A model generated the notes under the pieces. It was not told the origin of the DNA, did no database searches, and was given only the letters and a program-made list of their open reading frames with translations. 64,000 nt of DNA from Drosophila persimilis (taxonomy: Eukaryota; Arthropoda; Insecta; Diptera; Drosophilidae), in the NCBI RefSeq assembly GCF_003286085.1, contig NW_020825421.1, forward strand, positions 124,001 through 188,000, given 5' to 3'. A program made the position numbers and the translations under genes. Shown here in pieces: positions 44,686 through 55,320 of this stretch. Each line of letters starts with the position of its first letter. Position 1 is the stretch's first letter.

Positions 44686-44723
44686 ATCGCGATCACGGCG
44701 GACGCCACTGGCTTTTCAGAACC

Positions 44724-45011
44724 AAACCCAACAACAACGACGCAGCAACTGCCAAAGGATGGCGAGGGAAACACCGAGAACCAAAACCCAACAACAACGA
44801 CGCAGCAGCAGCCAAAACGAGAGAGGAATACACCAAGGACCGAAAACCAACGGCATCGACGCAGCAACAGCGAGGAATACACCGAGAAAGCAGAAACCCA
44901 ACTACAACGACGCAGCAGCAGCCAAAGACGGTGAGGAATACACCAAGAAGCAAAACCCAACGACAACAAAGCAGCGGAAGCCAAAGAGAGAGAGGAATAC
45001 ACCAAGAGCCG
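44724..45011 (+). repeat. 59-bp minisatellite, unit 3
   Basis: A 9-base addition downstream (GTCGACGCAGCAACGAAGC near 45082) changes the plus reading frame, extending the fortuitous open frame to 226 residues. Confidence 0.8.
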
Positions 45012-45435
45012 AAACGGTAGCCAACAGCATCAATTCAGCGACGGCCGGAGACGAGAAGCGCCGAAAAGATAAGCCGCCAGCGTCGACGCAGCAACGAAGC
45101 GCCGAAACGGTAAGCCCACAGCAGCAACGGCGGAAGAGAAACGCGGAAAACCAAAACCGAGTAATGACGCGCCAGCAGCGAAAAGAGAGACAAAAGTCAC
45201 CGGCGCAGCGTAGGCGCCGAACGACGGCGCCATCCCTCTGCCGCCGTGGGAATGACGACGCTGACCGCCCACGCTGACGCTGGATCGGAAGAGTTCTGAG
45301 GCTAGAGGAAAAAACGTGGAAAAAAGATTCGATTGGGAGCAGTCGTAGGAGTCGGACGTGTTCACGGAAAAATTCGAGTGGCTTGGAAAAAGTAAAACAC
45401 GTGGCGGCCCAGATCCACGCCAACGCTATCAGTGA

Positions 45436-45532
45436 CACGGGGAAGCTCCTGCATCGACGCTGCGCTTACGGGGAGAAGACCCTGCATCGATACTACACTT
45501 ACGGAGAGGAGATCCTGCATCTACGTTCTGGA
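45436..45532 (+). repeat. 33-bp triplet repeat, unit 3
   Basis: Three copies, as in unit 1. Confidence 0.8.
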
Positions 45533-45540
45533 CGTAGACG

Positions 45541-45619
45541 TTCTGGACGTTACACACATCCACTTTCACCACAAATCTAATATACCCCAATACTCATTTT
45601 GAGTATCGGGTATAAAAAG
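45541..45619 (-). repeat. Inverted DINE 5' tip, unit 3
   Basis: Unchanged from unit 1. Confidence 0.9.
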
Positions 45620-46046
45620 GAACTTTAATTTTCTGTTGGCCGGCAGTTGGGGTATAATTTCACTCACCCGATGGGTTCGGCCTTCGCTTAATAAACGTAG
45701 GAATGGTCGGCTGATCTTTTGACTAGATCTTAGCCACGATGGACACGCGGTAATTTCGGTCGAGGTTAGAATTGTTCCTTTCACTGCACTACTTGAGTAT
45801 TTTCCTCAGACGTGCGTCTGGGATCGCGAGTATAATTGGAAAGAACATGCCCAAGCCACTCTCCTTCCGCTTGAGCCCTTGGTTCTCTCATTCCCCTTTT
45901 CTCACCACACCTTGACAGTTGCCGCTGTTAACTTATGTAATTTTTTCCTGCGCGTAACTGCTCAAAAGGTGCAAGGTGCATGTCTAAGGGAAGGGGAAAC
46001 CGTGGGACGGTTATCCGATATTTTTGGTTGGACAGGCGCCACTACA
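45620..46046 (-). repeat. LTR-like block, unit 3
   Basis: One base longer than unit 2 (GTTGGGGTATAATT near 45650). Confidence 0.45.
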
Positions 46047-46178
46047 TAGTTTTATTGTTTTATTGTCAATTTTATCCTCGCCTGTTGCTTTCTTTGTTTT
46101 TAGTTTTCTTATTATTGTCTGCAGCTCGGGCAGGGTGACCGGTTTGATGTGTTTCCATCCTTCTTTTTGGTATAGCTC
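46047..46178 (-). pseudogene. Jockey RT start fragment, unit 3
   Basis: Keeps EDKIDN like unit 2. Confidence 0.75.
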
Positions 46179-47302
46179 TTTTTATACCCGATACTCAAAG
46201 TGAGTATTGGGGTATATTAGATTTGTGGTGAAAATGGATGTGTGTAACGTCCAGAAGGAATCGTTTCAGACCCTATAAAGTATATATATTCTTGATCAGC
46301 ATCAATAGCCGAGTCGATTGAGCCCTGTCTGTCTGTACGTCCGTCCGACCGACCGTCCGTCCGTCCGTCCGTCCGTCCGTCCCCTTCAGCGCCTAGTGCT
46401 CAAAGACTATAAGAGCTAGAGCAACGATGTTTTGGATCCAGTCTTCTGTGATATGTCACTGCTACAAAAATATTTCAAAACTTTGCCCCGCCCACTTCCG
46501 CCCCCACAAAGGGCGAAAATCTGTGGCATCCACAATTTCGACGATACGAGAAAACTAAAAACGCAGAATCGTAGATGACTATATCTTCTAGAGTGCAAAA
46601 TCTGAACCAGATCGTATAATTATTATAGCCAGAATCACGGAAACAATGTCACTCTTTCTCGCTCTGTCTCTCTCTAACACACAGGTTTCATGGTCGGTTT
46701 TGCCAATTGCAAAATATGAGTTCAAGGATCTCAGAACCTATAAGAGCCAGAGCAATCAAATTTGGTATCCACACTCCTGTGATATCGGACCTTGACCGTT
46801 TCATGTCCAAATTTCGGCACACCCCCTTCCGCCCCCGCAAAGGACGAAAATCTGGGGTATCCACATATCTCAGAGACTATTAAGGCTAGAGTAACCAAAT
46901 TTAGTATCCGCACTCCTGTTAGATCTCACTATAAAACGTATATCTCGAAATTTCGCCCCACCCCCTTCCGCCCCCACAAAGGACGAAAGTCTGTTGCATC
47001 CACAATATTGCACATTCGAGAAAACTAAAAACACACAATTAAAGAAAATAACCATATCTATCAGATTGCTGAATCTGAATCAGATCGGATCATTTTTGTA
47101 TCCAAAAGCAAGAAATCAATTTGCAGTGGCTACGCAGCGCCCGACGTCACGTTCAGACTGATTTTCTGTCTCTCTCGCACGCACTCTTTGTCGTGTCGCT
47201 TAAAATTAGCGGCGTATGCCGGAGGAGAGCCATACTGACTAAGTATCGGGTATAAATGTAGAGTTGCGGTCTCCGCAGCAACTCACAACGTTTCCCCTCG
47301 TT
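46179..47302 (+). mobile_element. DINE, unit 4, with expanded GTCY tract
   Basis: The tetranucleotide tract at 46326-46383 includes GACC units and a long GTCC run. The 5' hairpin has GTGAGTATT for ATGAGTATT. It ends GTTTCCCCTCGTT, one T more than its neighbours. Confidence 0.9.
46326..46383 (+). repeat. Expanded (GTCY)n microsatellite
   Basis: About 14 tetranucleotide units inside the unit 4 DINE, against 2-6 in the other array units. Confidence 0.9.
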
Positions 47303-48027
47303 GCTTCTGCAGTTCGTCTATTATTGGATTATTTTCTGCCTCGTTATGCGTTTGCGGTATCCTATGGCGCTCTTTTAGATGTTTTTTGAAAGCTTCAGCC
47401 TTTTCCATTGTTGGGTATATTTGCCTTATTACGCTTATTGCCTCTAGCTGTCTATTGAATTGGTTCTCCTTACAGTTTTTGATCGCCTTTCTCAGCTTGT
47501 TTGTGAGCATATTGTAGTGTCTCTTTGCTTCAGTTGTCCTTAGTATTAGATATACTCGTCTCGCCTCTTTCTTTTTGTCAAGCATTTGCATAGTCACTTT
47601 GTCAAGTTTTAGTGTCCAACATTGGAATCGCTTGTCTTTTGGTTTTGATGTTTGTTCCGTTGCCATGGCAGCTGCGTCATAGATATTCCTGGTGATTATG
47701 GCCACCGCATCATCAATGTCCAAGCCAGATTTTATTTTTGTATTTAAGTGTATATTTTGGTTTAGATGATTTTGGAATTTCTTTACGTCAGCACCTCTAG
47801 GCATTAGTGGCATGGGTGGGTTTATTATTTGTTCATGGCGTCTAGTGGGTAATGCAATTTTAATTGCTAAATGGTCAGACGTTAACTCTGTCGTTTTTGA
47901 GATCACGGCTTCCCCGTTTTGTAAGCCGCTCGTTATGCCAAAATCTATTGCAGATAGAGTCCTGCGTCCACCATATGGGTAGTGGGTGGCACGGCCCGTG
48001 GCCACTATATTATTCCGGTTCTTCGAT
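47303..48027 (-). pseudogene. Jockey endonuclease-linker fragment, unit 4 (least damaged)
   Basis: A single minus frame (48005-47283, 240 aa including DINE-derived last residues). The endonuclease end has GGRRTLSAIDFGI and SDHLAIKIAL; a long helical linker follows (TMQMLDKKKEARR, then the ENQFNRQLEAI block). Such proteins nick DNA and reverse-transcribe in place. It retains the 62 bases deleted elsewhere (47666-47727), so it is the ancestral form. The 5' side is cut at 48027 by the BEL/Pao LTR and the 3' side by the DINE. Joining the DINE flanks gives an in-frame jockey reading (DELQKQ, then ELYQKEEW). Confidence 0.85.
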
Positions 48028-48291
48028 TGTGAAATTTTAGAATAGTTTTTCTAAATAACAATACCGAAATTTTGGGTGACTGCAATTTTTTTTATTTTAA
48101 TACGACGACTTTTCATATATTGAAACAATTTCTTCTAAGCCTACCTTACCTACGGTGGCAAAGCGGGGCGAATTCGCCAAGAGCGAGAGAACGAGCTTTT
48201 ATTGCGCTCCCGCTTTGCCCTAGCCTAACTTACACTAGACTTCATGAAATACTATCCTAATAACAATTATTATTATTCAAATGGCGCTACA
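48028..48291 (-). repeat. 3' LTR of a BEL/Pao element
   Basis: 264 bp on the minus strand from TGTAGCGCCATTTG to AAATTTCACA, preceded by a purine-rich AACGGGGCCGG and containing GCAATAAAAGC as a polyadenylation signal. It lies in the jockey endonuclease frame. Confidence 0.75.
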
Positions 48292-48318
48292 CCGGCCCCG
48301 TTGAAGGCCTGGAAGGCT

Positions 48319-49386
48319 TCAAACCATTGGCAGAAGCGCCAATTTGTGTATCGGCCTCCTGAACGTGGCTCCGCTGCTCGTCCTTAGCTCGACCACTCTG
48401 ACCCTTCCGTCCTGCCCGGCGGTTGTTCCGACCACCCTTCCTAGGAGCCACTGTTGAGGGGGCAGGTTGTCCTCGGCGACGATTACTAGGTCGCCTTCCT
48501 TTATGTTTGGCTCCTCCTGGTGCCACTTGCATCTGATTTGTAATCCCAGCACATACTCCCGGGACCATCGCTGCCAGAACATTTGCCTGGCTGACGAGAC
48601 AAGCCGCCATCGCTTTAAGCAGCTCAGACCCTCCTGGTCCGGGGTCCTGGGTGCTGGGGGTGCGATGAGCGGCCCGCCTGTCAGCAGGTGCCCGGGAGTC
48701 AGCGCGTCTCCGTCGCTTGGGTCTGGGCTTAGGGGTCCTAGCGGGCGCGAGTTGAGTACCGCCTCGATCCCGACCAGCACGGTCTCCAGCTCCTCTGCGG
48801 TGAGGAGAGCGCTTCCGATGGCGCGTAGGAGTAGGCCCTTGGCAGACTTCACACCGGCCTCCCAAAGTCCGCCCATGTGCGGTGCTCGAGGCGGTATGAA
48901 GGCAAACTCGCACCCGCTTCTTGACGCAAATTCGCGTATCTCGTCCGCTTCCGCCTCCATCTTCCTCCGCAGTTCGCTGAAGTGGCGACTTGCTACGACG
49001 AAATTTGTCGCGTTGTCGCAGTTCACGCGTTGCGGACATCCTCGACGACCGACGAACCTTTGGAATGCCAACAAGAAGGAATTAGTCGTCAAATCGGAGA
49101 CAATTTCTAAATGAACCGCCTTGGACGCAAAACAGACAAATAACGCTATGTAGGACTTATAAGGGGGCCTTCCACGAATTTTCAGAGTCGTATAGACTGG
49201 GCCACAAAAATCAACGCCACATACTGAAAATGGGCGGAGAGCACGGAGCCGGTCTGCGGGTAAGTTGCCCATCATTTGGGTCTGGAGTAGCGGCTTGCAT
49301 TTAAAGCAACGAATACACGACCTAACTGTCGCCCTGCAGACCGCCTGAGCATTCACTATCCAAATGCGCTGTCTAAGGATACTCAC
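48319..49386 (-). pseudogene. BEL/Pao integrase, core intact
   Basis: 355 residues in one open minus frame (the first codon is GTG after a frameshift, not a true start). It contains the CIRCFKC half of the zinc finger, the core with GVDFCGP and CDNATNFV, HMGGLWEAGVKSAK, the LTPGHLL block and a full C-terminal tail (DNLPPQQWLLGRVV, then RPIHKLALLPM). The H...H half of the zinc finger lies in the upstream frame; one base is missing at about 49392. The domain would be complete but for that loss. The long overlapping frames on both strands here are shadows. Confidence 0.85.
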
Positions 49387-50840
49387 GAGTGTCGTGGGCC
49401 GGCATGAAAATTCGTTAGATGCAGATAGCGAACGTATGTCTGCACAAACTGCGAGCGTTTTGTCAATAACAAAGGAAACTTGGCATTATATGACATAGGA
49501 GCGTTAACTAGTCGCCCCCCAACTCGCAACAACGAAAAAGAGCACCATGTCCCAGCCTCTTCATGGATGAAGGGATTCAAGCGCTGAAGACTGGGGCCTA
49601 ACTTGGTGCCTTTACGAACCCTTTCAATATCTTCTTGAGACTCATTTTTCTGTGTTATTTCGACTATTTTTAGAAACGCCTCGTCGTATTCTACGGATGA
49701 CGGAATTTTTCCAAAGTTGAGACTTTTGTCTTTGCATTTTCGGATGAAGCGGAACACGAAAACGAACACTCTTAGCAGTTTGAGGTGTGACGAGTATCCC
49801 TCGATTACATCCACTAAGTAATTTGGCTTGGCCGCGACGGTCAGTCCGACCGATTTCTTCCGACTTTCCATCTGTATCTCTTCTTCGGAAAGCTCGAAGT
49901 GTGGATTTCTGGGCCAGCTCTCTTCTTCAAACTTTAAGAACTCTGGTCCACCAAACCAGATCGACTGCACGATTTCCTCTACGTCACAACCTCTCGAAAC
50001 TATGTCTGCTGGGTTCTGTTTTGTTGGCACATGCCGCCACGTAGCTTCACTTGACCACTCTTGAATCTCCGCTACTCGGTTCGCAACGAATGTTGACAAC
50101 GACGAAGGGTGGGATCTGATCCAATGAAGAGTAACTTCTGAATCTGACCAGAATATCATTTTATCAATTGGAACCTTGAGCAGTGATTTGATTCGGTGAC
50201 AAAGGTCTGCTAGAAGGTGAGCGGCACATAACTCAAGCCTTGGGAGCGTTTTCGTCTTGAGTGGCGCTACTTTCGACTTTGCAGTCAACAAGGAGACCTT
50301 GAAACCTTCTGCAGTCTTTCTACGGATATAGACGCAGGCTCCATAAGCTCTCATGGATGCGTCGGCAAAGGCATGTACTTGAATCGGTGACATGGGATCA
50401 GTATGCACAAATCGAGGTATGGTAATCTTCTCCAACTGACCCAAGGATTCTTTTAATAAGTTCCATGCTGTTTCCAAGTTCATTGGAATTGACTCATCCC
50501 AATCTAGCTTGTTGAGCCAAAGCTCCTGCAGTAGGATCTTTCCCTTAATTACTAAAGGACTTAACAAGCCAAGGGGGTCAAACAGCTTTGATGTCACCGA
50601 TAAGATGTTCCGTTTTGTCGCTCGGAGACCCATAACTGACGTGTCAATTTGGAACTTAAAGACGTCTTCGTGTGGCAGCCACGATATTCCTAACGCCTTA
50701 GTTGACTCTGAGTCCGTGATCGTTATCGGTTTAACTGTGCTCTCGGATGCGGTGACCTCAGGTGAGTTCGAAAACCATTTAGTCAATTCAAACCCAGCGG
50801 TTTGAAGAACCTGAGCCACATCAGTGTAATATGTCACTAT
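49383..50840 (-). pseudogene. BEL/Pao RT end and RNase H
   Basis: 484 residues, open. It begins inside RT after the catalytic loop (DVAQVLQTAGFELTKW), then the SKLFDPLGLLSP connection, RNase H with HAFADAS, LELCAAHLLADL, FWSDSE and NPADIVSRG, and the start of integrase with HLTNFHAGPR. The RT catalytic core and everything upstream (gag, protease) are missing, cut at 50841 by another LTR. It shares an insertion with the copy at 62364. Confidence 0.85.
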
Positions 50841-51204
50841 TGTAATTATAACACTGGCACGTCTGTGCCGTTTGACTTCGGTTTTTTGAATATCTTTATT
50901 GAATTTATTCTTATAAATCAGACCGCATAGCTGCGCTGCCGGTTACGCCAACAGCGGAGCGGCTTCATACATATTTGTCTTATCAGCATAATCGAGAGGG
51001 CAAGAGCCGTATGTACATATGTGTATATATATATATGCTTCAAGTGGTCAGCGTGGGAATGCTGACTTAGCTTAGCGCATAAACGGCGATCATATTGCAC
51101 GCTCACTTGGAGTGGTTTTGTTTGTGTACTGCAACAATGTGTTGCTGATACATTTATTGTTAACCATTGGGTACAGTGTACACTCAATATATGCACATAC
51201 TACA
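50841..51204 (-). repeat. LTR of a mdg1/412-like gypsy element
   Basis: 364 bp on the minus strand from TGTAGTATGTGCATATATTGAG to GTGTTATAATTACA, with TGTA...TACA ends. AATAAA-type words occur near its 3' end. Family placement (mdg1/412/Stalker group) is from recall of LTR starts and the polypurine tract, and is tentative. Confidence 0.6.
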
Positions 51205-51217
51205 TCTCCCTCCTTTT
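51205..51217 (-). promoter_or_regulatory. Polypurine tract
   Basis: AAAAGGAGGGAGA on the minus strand immediately before the LTR start, as expected for a 3' LTR. The internal part of that element is otherwise absent. Confidence 0.7.
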
Positions 51218-51322
51218 GAAAAATAACGTAATTAAATGTAGTTATTTTACTTAAATTTATTTTATATATATAAAAAAAATTTTGATTTGAGGATTTTTTT
51301 GTATTTGTAATGTATTTAATGT
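51218..51322. other. 105 bases of AT-rich sequence
   Basis: No feature recognised; probably a remnant of the gypsy internal region or the original flank. Confidence 0.4.
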
Positions 51323-52456
51323 TTTTTATACCCGATACTCAAAATGAGTATTGGGGTATATTAGATTTGTGGTAAAAGTGGATGTGTGTAACGTCCAGAA
51401 GGAATCGTTTCCGACCCCATAAAGTATATATATTCTTGATCAGCATCAATAGCCGAGTCGATTGAGCCATGTCTGTCTGTCCGTCCGTCCGTCTGTCCGT
51501 CTGTCCGTCCGTCCGTCTGTCCGTCTGTCCGTCCCCTTCAGCGCCTAATGCTCAAAGACTATAAGAGCTAGAGCAACGATGTTTTGGATCCAGACTTCTG
51601 TGATATGTCACTGCTCCAAAAATATTTCAAAACTTTGCCCCGCCCACTTCCGCCCCCACAAAGGGCGAAAATCTGTGGCATCCACAATTTCGACGATACG
51701 AGAAAACTAAAAACGCAGAATCGTTGAAGATGACTAAATCTTCTAAAGTGCAAAATCTGAACCAGATCGTACAATTATTACAGCCAGAATCACGAAAACA
51801 ATTTCACTCTTTCTCGCTCTGTCTCACTCTAACACACAGGTTTCATAGTCGGTTTTGCCAATTGCCAAATATGAGTTCAAGGATCTCAGAACCTATAAAA
51901 GCCAGAGCAACCAAATTTGGTATCCACACTCCTGTGATATCGGACCTTGACCGTTTCATGTCCAAATTTCGCCACACCCCCTTCCGCCCCGCAAAGGACG
52001 AAAATCTGAGGCAACCACAAATCTCAGAGACTATTACGGCTAGAGTAACCAAATTTAGTACACACACTCCTTTAAGATGTCACTATAAAACGTATATCTC
52101 AGAATTTCGCCCCACCCCCATCCGCCCCCACAAAAGACGAAAATCTGTTGCATCCACAATATTGCAGATTCGAGAAAACTAAAAACGCAGAATCATAGAG
52201 AATGACTATATCTATCCGGTTGCTGAATTTGGATTAGATCAGATAATTTTTGTAGCCAAAAGGAACAAATCAATTTGCATTGGCTACGCAGCGCCCGACG
52301 TCACGCTCAGACTGATTTTCTGTCTCTCTCGCACGCACTCTTTGTCGTGTCGTTTAATATTAGCGGCCTCTGCCGGAGGAGAGCCATACTGACTTAGTAT
52401 CGGGTATAACCGTAGAGTTGCGGTGTCCGCAGCAACTCACAACGTTCCCCCTCGTT
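51323..52456 (+). mobile_element. DINE, full length, reference copy
   Basis: The clearest copy. The 5' end TATACCCGATACTC-AAAAT-GAGTATTGGGGTATA (51327 on) can fold into a hairpin. The subterminal inverted repeat TATACCCGATAC (51327-51338) is matched by GTATCGGGTATA (52397-52408). A TATATATA word and the core ATTCTTGATCAGCATCAATA are present, as is a long GTCY tract (51471-51534). The 3' hairpin is GAGTTGC...GCAACTC (52415-52438), 18 bases before the CTCGTT end. These match the described DINE-1 plan (13-bp subterminal repeat, tetranucleotide tract, terminal hairpin). It encodes no protein, so it depended on a Helitron replicase elsewhere. Confidence 0.85.
51471..51534 (+). repeat. (GTCY)n microsatellite
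   Basis: Sixteen GTCC/GTCT units, with an identical unit pattern in the DINE at 52475. Confidence 0.9.
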
Positions 52457-52474
52457 TTCCTTTCTTTTTTCCGA

Positions 52475-53607
52475 TTTTTATACCCGATACTCAAAATGAG
52501 TATTGGGGTATATTAGATTTGTGGTAAAAGTGGATGTGTGTAACGTCCAGAAGGAATCGTTTCCGACCCCATAAAGTATATATATTCTTGATCAGCATCA
52601 ATAGCCGAGTCGATTGAGCCATGTCTGTCTGTCCGTCCGTCCGTCTGTCCGTCTGTCCGTCCGTCCGTCTGTCCGTCTGTCCGTCCCCTTCAGCGCCTAA
52701 TGCTCAAAGACTATAAGAGCTAGAGCAACGATGTTTTGGATCCAGACTTCTGTGATATGTCACTGCTCCAAAAATATTTCAAAACTTTGCCCCGCCCACT
52801 TCCGCCCCCACAAAGGGCGAAAATCTGTGGCATCCACAATTTCGACGATACGAGAAAACTAAAAACGCAGAATCGTAGAAGATGACTATATCTTCTAGAG
52901 TGCAAAATCTGAACCAGATCGTATAATTATTATAGCCAGAATCACGGAAACAATTTCACTCTTTCTCGCTCTGTCTCTCTCTAACACACAGGTTTCATGG
53001 TCGGTTTTGCCAATTGCAAAATATGAGTTCAAGGATCTCAGAACCTATAAGAGCCAAAGCAATCAAATTTGGTATCCACACTCCTGTGATATCGGACCTT
53101 GACCGTTTCGTGTCCAAATTTCGGCACACCCCCTTCCGCCCCCGCAAAGGATGAAAATCTGGGGTATCCACAAATCTCAGAGACTATTAAGGCTAGAGTA
53201 ACCAAATTTATTATCCGCACTCCTGTTAGATCTCACTATAAAACGTATATCTCGAAATTTCGCCCCAACCCTACCGCCCCCACAAAGGACGAAAGTCTGT
53301 TGCATCCACAATATTGCACATTCGAGAAAACTAAAAACACACAATTAAAGAAAATAACCATATCTATCAGATTGCTGAATCTGAATCAGATCGGATCATT
53401 TTTGTAGCCAAAAGCAAGAAATCAATTTGCAGTGGCTACGCAGCGCCCGACATCACGTTCAGACTGATTTTCTGTCTCTCTCGCACGCACTCTTTGTCGT
53501 GTCGTTTAAAATTAGCGGCGTCTGCCGGAGGAGAGCCATACTGACTAAGTATCGGGTATAAATGTAGAGTTGCGGTCTCCGCAGCAACTCACAACGTTCC
53601 CCTCGTT
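52475..53607 (+). mobile_element. Chimeric DINE at the duplication junction
   Basis: Up to 52768 it matches the DINE at 51323 (including the whole GTCY pattern and GCTCCAAAAA). From 52877 it matches the unit 2 DINE (CGTAGAAGATGACTATATC). The switch lies between. The copy ends at 53607 with jockey sequence, as in unit 2. Confidence 0.9.
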
Positions 53608-53739
53608 GCTTCTGCAGTTCGTCTATTATTGGATTATTTTCTGCCTTGTTATGCGTTTGCGCAGCAACTCACAACGTTCCCCTCGTTGCTTCTGCAGTTC
53701 GTCTATTATTGGATTATTTTCTGCCTTGTTATGCGTTTG
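53580..53739. repeat. 80-bp perfect tandem duplication, duplicated unit 2
   Basis: Copy of 40599-40758. Confidence 0.95.
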
Positions 53740-54397
53740 CGGTATCCTATGGCGCTCTTCTAGATGTTTTTTGAAAGCTTCAGCCTTTTCCATTGTTGGG
53801 TATGTTTGCCTTATTAAGCTTATTGCCTCTAGCTGTCTATTGAATTGGTTCTCCTTACAGTTTTTGATCGCCTTTCTCAGCTTGTTTGTGAGCATGTTGT
53901 AGTGTCTCTTTGCTTCAGTTGTCCTTAGTATTAGATATACTCGTCTCGCCTCCTTCTTTTTGTCAAGCATTTGCATAGTCACTTTGTCAAGTTTTAGTGT
54001 CCAACATTGGAATTGCTTGTCTTTTGGTTTTGATGTTTGTTCCGTTGCCAGATTTTATTTCTGTATTTAAGTGTATATTTTGGTTTAGATGATTTTGGAA
54101 TTTCCTTACGTCAGCACCTCTAGGCATTAGTGGCATGGGTGGGTTTATTATTTGTTCATGGCGTCTAGTGGTTAATGCAATTATAATTGCTAAATGGTCA
54201 GACGTTAACTCTGTCGTTTTTGAGATCACGGCTTCCCCGTTTTGTAAGCCGCTCGTTATGCCAAAATCTATTGCAGATAGAGTCCTGCGTCCACCATATG
54301 GGTAGTGGGTGGCACGGCCCGTGGCCACTATATTATGCCGGTTCTTTGATTGGAAGGCCTCATATAGGCGCTGTGAGGGAGCGTACGCTCCACCCAC
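53608..54397 (-). pseudogene. Jockey endonuclease-linker fragment, duplicated unit 2
   Basis: Copy of 40627-41416 with the private ATTGCTTG mark. Confidence 0.8.
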
Positions 54398-54435
54398 ATC
54401 GCGATCACGGCGGACGCCACTGGCTTTTCAGAACC

Positions 54436-54723
54436 AAACCCAACAACAACGACGCAGCAACGGCCAAAGGATGGCGAGGGAAACACCGAGAACCAAAACC
54501 CAACAACAACGACGCAGCAGCAGCCAAAACGAGAGAGGAATACACCAAGGACCGAAAACCAACGGCATCGACGCAGCAACAGCGAGGAATACACCGAGAA
54601 TGCAGAAACCCAACTACAACGACGCAGCAGCAGCCAAAGACGGTGAGGAATACACCAAGAAGAAAAACCCAACGAAAACAAAGCAGCGGAAGCCAAAGAG
54701 AGAGAGGAATACACCAAGAGCCG
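54436..54723 (+). repeat. 59-bp minisatellite, duplicated unit 2
   Basis: Copy of 41455-41742 with both private changes. Confidence 0.8.
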
Positions 54724-55136
54724 AAACGGTAGCCAACAGCATAAATTCAGCGACGGCCGGAGACGAGAAGCGCCGAAAAGATAAGCCGCCAGCGTTGAAG
54801 CGCCGAAACGGTAAGCCCACAGCAGCAACGGCGGAAGAGAAACGCGGAAAACCAAAACCGAGTAACGACGCGCCAGCAGCGAAAAGAGAGACAAAAGTCA
54901 CCGGCGCAGCGTAGGTGCCGAACGACGGCGCCATCCCTCTGCCGCCGTGGGAATGACGACGCTGACCGCCCACGCTGACGCTGGATCGGGAGAGTTCTGA
55001 GGCTGGAGGAAAAAACGTGGAAAAAAGATTCGATTGGGAGCAGTCGTAGGAGTCGGACGTGTTCGCGGAAAAATTCGAGTGGCTTGGAGAAAGTAAAACA
55101 CGTGGCGGCCCAGATCCACGCCAACGCTATCAGTGA

Positions 55137-55233
55137 CACGGGGAAGCTCTTGCATCGACGCTGCGCTTACGGGGAGAAGACCCTGCATCGATACTACACT
55201 TACGGAGAGGAGATCCTGCATCTACGTTCTGGA
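55137..55233 (+). repeat. 33-bp triplet repeat, duplicated unit 2
   Basis: Copy of 42156-42252, including the CTCTTGCATCG variant. Confidence 0.8.
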
Positions 55234-55241
55234 CGTAGACG

Positions 55242-55320
55242 TTCTGGACGTTACACACATCCACTTTCACCACAAATCTAATATACCCCAATACTCATTT
55301 TGAGTATCGGGTATAAAAAG
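55242..55320 (-). repeat. Inverted DINE 5' tip, duplicated unit 2
   Basis: Copy of 42261-42339. Confidence 0.9.

Larger units (their letters stand above)
33787..48027. repeat. Tandem array of a composite unit of about 3.3 kb
   Basis: Five units, the first and last incomplete: 33787-36199, 36200-39537 (3338 bp), 39538-42897 (3360 bp), 42898-46178 (3281 bp) and 46179-48027. Order on the plus strand: DINE (+), jockey endonuclease-linker (-), 59-bp minisatellite, 33-bp triplet repeat, DINE tip (-), LTR-like block (-), jockey RT start (-). Neighbouring units differ by scattered substitutions and a few indels only. Confidence 0.9.

Noticed and set aside
48287-49039. 250-residue R/G-rich minus frame and 215-residue plus frame
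   Set aside because: Both overlap the well-supported integrase frame in other frames.
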